Source of the DNA: Subtercola vilae
Lineage (GTDB): Bacteria > Actinomycetota > Actinomycetes > Actinomycetales > Microbacteriaceae
Direction of reading: 5' to 3'
DNA length: 64,000 nucleotides
Assembly (NCBI RefSeq): GCF_004923255.1
Contig: NZ_QYRT01000010.1
Coordinates: 43,981 to 107,980 of the forward strand
Of this stretch, positions 61,655 to 64,000 are shown one piece after another; within the stretch, counting starts at the first letter, position 1; every line of letters begins with the position of its first letter. The notes beneath the pieces were generated by a model, which made no database searches, was not told where the DNA came from, and worked only from the letters and a program-made list of their open reading frames with translations. The position numbers and the translations under genes are program-made.

Positions 61655-62620
61655 GTGAGCGAGATGTGCAACGACGGTAGCCGCAACAGCGACAACGACA
61701 ACGACGGTAGCCGCAACAACGACAGCAATGGCGGCGGCAGCGGCGCACGCCCGCTGATCGGCCTCACCACGTACCTCGAGCAGGCGCAGTCGGGGGTCTG
61801 GGATGTTCAGGCCGCCTTCTTGCCGAAGGTGTACTTCGACGCGGTGAACCGTGCTGGCGGCATCGCCGTGCTGCTGCCCCCGCAGCCGGCCTCGCACGAA
61901 ATCGCCCGGTGCGTGCTCGACCGTCTCGACGGGCTCATCATCACCGGCGGCACAGACATTGCGCCCGAAAGCTACGGCCAGGCGGCCCACAGTGCTACAG
62001 ACCAGCCGCGCCCCGACCGTGACGCGTGGGAGCAGTCGCTGCTCACGGCCGCGCTCGAACGCTCGCTGCCGTTTCTCGGCATCTGCCGCGGAGCCCAACT
62101 GCTGAACGTGACCCTCGGCGGCACCCTGCACCAGCACCTCCCCGACCTCGCGGGCAGTCGCCGCTACCAGGCCGGCGGTGGCACCTTCTCGCGCGTCGGC
62201 GTCGACATCGACCCCACCTCGAGACTGGCCGGTCTCCTGGCCCATCCCACTGCAGCCCACCACCTCACCCTCGACGTGCCGGTGTACCACCACCAGGCGA
62301 TCGACCGCCTCGGCCGCGGACTCCGCGTCACCGCCGCCACCGACGACGGAATCGTCGAGGCCATCGAACTCGACGGCGCGGCCTTCGCGCTCGCCGTACA
62401 GTGGCACCCCGAAGAGTCACCCGACGACCTGCGCCTCTTCGCCGGCCTCGTTTCGGCAGCTCGCACCTTCGCCGCCGACCGCGCCGCAGCCTCACCCACG
62501 AATCGACCGCCCACCGCCCCCGCCCCATCGTGGAGTCGAAATTTGCTGCACAAAGCCGATTCTGCAGCAAAAAACGACTCCACAGCAGTGGTCGACAGCG
62601 CAGAACGAGGGCACGGATGA
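61655..62620 (+). CDS. Class I glutamine amidotransferase-like gamma-glutamyl-GABA hydrolase
   Basis: 321 residues from GTG 61655, Peptidase C26 family. The nucleophile Cys144 is in LGICRGAQLLNV, and His251 with Glu253 in AVQWHPEES complete the triad. RPLIGLTTYLEQAQSGVWDV begins the domain at about residue 30. The first 28 residues are an Asn/Asp/Ser repeat with two copies of NDGSRN. The last 50 residues, after the domain, are Pro/Ala/Ser-rich. The enzyme releases GABA from gamma-glutamyl-GABA in putrescine breakdown, and the coupled aldehyde dehydrogenase (ATGA overlap) fits that pathway. Confidence 0.88.
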   Translation: MSEMCNDGSRNSDNDNDGSRNNDSNGGGSGARPLIGLTTYLEQAQSGVWDVQAAFLPKVYFDAVNRAGGIAVLLPPQPASHEIARCVLDRLDGLIITGGTDIAPESYGQAAHSATDQPRPDRDAWEQSLLTAALERSLPFLGICRGAQLLNVTLGGTLHQHLPDLAGSRRYQAGGGTFSRVGVDIDPTSRLAGLLAHPTAAHHLTLDVPVYHHQAIDRLGRGLRVTAATDDGIVEAIELDGAAFALAVQWHPEESPDDLRLFAGLVSAARTFAADRAAASPTNRPPTAPAPSWSRNLLHKADSAAKNDSTAVVDSAERGHG

Positions 62621-63984
62621 GCCGCTTCAGCATTATCAACCCAGCCGACGAGACACTGGTGCAGCAGATTGAGCACCTGGAGCTCGAGCAGGTCGACGAC
62701 GCCATCGAGCGCGCGCGGCAGGCCCAGCGGCGGTGGGCACGGCTGGCGCCGGCTGAGCGCGCGGCCCACCTGCGCGCGTTCGCCGCGGCAGTCGACGCCG
62801 ACTCCGAGTATCTGGCCCGGCTCGAGACGCAGAACTCCGGGCATCCGATCACCCAGTCGCGTTGGGAGGCCGGCCACGTGCGCGACGTGCTCACGTACTA
62901 CTCCGCGGCCCCTGAACGGATGCTCGGCCGGCAGATTCCCGTGGCGAACGGCATCGACCTGACCTTTCACGAGCCTCTCGGCGTGGTGGGCATCATCACG
63001 CCCTGGAACTACCCCATGACCATCGCCTCGTGGGGTTTCGCGCCCGCGCTCGCCGCCGGGAACGCGGTGGTGTTGAAACCGGCCGAGTACACCCCGCGCA
63101 CGTCGCTGCGCCTCGCAGAATTGGGGCTGGCGGCGGGGCTGCCCGACGGGCTGTTGCAGGTACTGCCGGGTGCCGGCCCCGTGGTGGGCGCGCGGTTCGT
63201 GTCGCACCCCGACGTGCGGAAGGTGGTCTTCACCGGCTCCACTCGAACGGGCAAAGCCGTCATGGCGGGCTGCGCCGACCAGGTGAAACGCCTCACGCTC
63301 GAACTCGGTGGCAAGAGCGCCAATATCGTCTTCGCCGACAGCGACCTCGAGCTGGCAGCCGCCTCGGCGCCCTCGGCCGTGTTCGAGAACGCCGGCCAGG
63401 ACTGCTGCGCGCGCAGCCGCATCCTCGTCGAACGGAGCGTGTACGACCGCTTTCTCGAGCTGCTCGAACCGGCCGTGAAGGCGTTCACCGTGGGCGACCC
63501 GGTGAGCGAGAAGACCGATATGGGCCCGCTCATCTCGGCCGCGCACCGAGCGAAGGTTCAGAGCTACGTGCCCGACGACCACACCCTCGCGTTTCGCGGC
63601 ACGGCGCCAGGCGGCCCCGGATTCTGGTTCGCCCCCACCGTGCTCACCCCCGACCGCGCCAGCCGCGCAGCCACCGAGGAGATCTTCGGCCCGGTCGTCT
63701 CGGTGTTCCCGTTCGACGACGAAGCCGACGCCATCGCGTTCGCGAACAGCGGCGACTACGGCCTCAGCGGATCGATCTTCACCACCGACCTCGCCCGCGC
63801 CCTGCGTGTCTCCCGTGCGGTCGAATCGGGCACCCTGTCGGTGAACTCGCATTCTTCGGTGCGCTACTCGACCCCCTTCGGCGGGTTCAAGCAGTCGGGG
63901 TTCGGTCGTGAGTTGGGCCCGGATGCTCCGCTCGCCTTCACCGACACCAAGAACGTCTTCATCTCCCTGCCGCCCACCTCCTGA
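62617..63984 (+). CDS. Aldehyde dehydrogenase (gamma-glutamyl-/aminobutyraldehyde type)
   Basis: 455 residues from ATG 62617. IITPWNYPMTIASWG holds the oxyanion Asn, LTLELGGKSANIVFAD the general base Glu229, and NAGQDCCARSRILVE the catalytic Cys (263 or 264). EEIFGPVVSVFPFDDEADAI and GGFKQSGFGRE complete the family pattern. NAD-dependent oxidation of an amino-aldehyde to acid is the likely reaction, with an upstream gene for gamma-glutamyl-GABA hydrolysis. Two adjacent cysteines at the nucleophile position are seen in several aminoaldehyde dehydrogenases. More genes of the pathway may follow beyond the window. Confidence 0.9.
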   Translation: MSRFSIINPADETLVQQIEHLELEQVDDAIERARQAQRRWARLAPAERAAHLRAFAAAVDADSEYLARLETQNSGHPITQSRWEAGHVRDVLTYYSAAPERMLGRQIPVANGIDLTFHEPLGVVGIITPWNYPMTIASWGFAPALAAGNAVVLKPAEYTPRTSLRLAELGLAAGLPDGLLQVLPGAGPVVGARFVSHPDVRKVVFTGSTRTGKAVMAGCADQVKRLTLELGGKSANIVFADSDLELAAASAPSAVFENAGQDCCARSRILVERSVYDRFLELLEPAVKAFTVGDPVSEKTDMGPLISAAHRAKVQSYVPDDHTLAFRGTAPGGPGFWFAPTVLTPDRASRAATEEIFGPVVSVFPFDDEADAIAFANSGDYGLSGSIFTTDLARALRVSRAVESGTLSVNSHSSVRYSTPFGGFKQSGFGRELGPDAPLAFTDTKNVFISLPPTS

Positions 63985-64000
63985 TCCCACCCCCGCCTCC

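Overview
The window is high-GC DNA from an actinobacterium. WhiB-type regulators, MtrAB-LpqB, an Rv3235-family gene beside secA, a PdtaS-type kinase and the manA-whiB-DUF5719-DUF3499 neighbourhood all point that way. Gene content and codon style fit Microbacteriaceae best; that family-level placement is an inference, and no rRNA is present to settle it. I see no phage, insertion sequence or CRISPR array.

Region 1 (1-18.9 kb) is a cell-surface glycan locus. It holds an incomplete glycosyltransferase at the left edge, a polytopic GT-C-type protein, a rhamnosyltransferase-like GT2, a GT4 and two GDP-mannose 4,6-dehydratase paralogues, all on the minus strand and mostly with 4-base overlaps. Divergently on the plus strand come a large GT4, a DUF4012 protein, a GtrA flippase-like protein, an 89-residue protein with an LSWRVTKPLR motif, two more GT4 enzymes, and a Wzm/Wzt ABC exporter. 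An FkbM methyltransferase and an O-antigen-ligase-like protein follow on the minus strand. Four GT4 enzymes share an unusual N-terminal architecture, and the SWR-T-PLR motif recurs in three different protein contexts.

Region 2 (19-29 kb) has an acyl-CoA dehydrogenase, mannose-6-phosphate isomerase (upstream supply for GDP-mannose), a GlxA/AraC regulator, WhiB2-type WhiB, a giant GT2 membrane protein, DUF5719, a zincin-like protein and DUF3499.

Region 3 (29-49 kb) is core actinobacterial chromosome: RDD and SpoIIM-like membrane proteins, a five-gene GPDPase-membrane/DUF4129/DUF4350/MoxR/DUF58 operon, an aldo/keto reductase, mtrA-mtrB-lpqB, comF, hpf, secA, an Rv3235-family gene, pdtaS and whiB1.

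Region 4 (49-64 kb) is metabolic: a Bcp peroxiredoxin, tRNA-Lys(CTT), a 42-residue membrane protein, and a ROK-regulated sugar operon (binding protein, two permeases, GH31 alpha-xylosidase, GH1 beta-glucosidase). A divergent glucose-6-phosphate dehydrogenase, an orphan protein, and a glutamine-amidotransferase/aldehyde-dehydrogenase pair typical of putrescine catabolism follow.

A recurring regulatory theme is leaderless transcription: at least eight genes have a TANNNT box ending 6-8 bases before the start codon.
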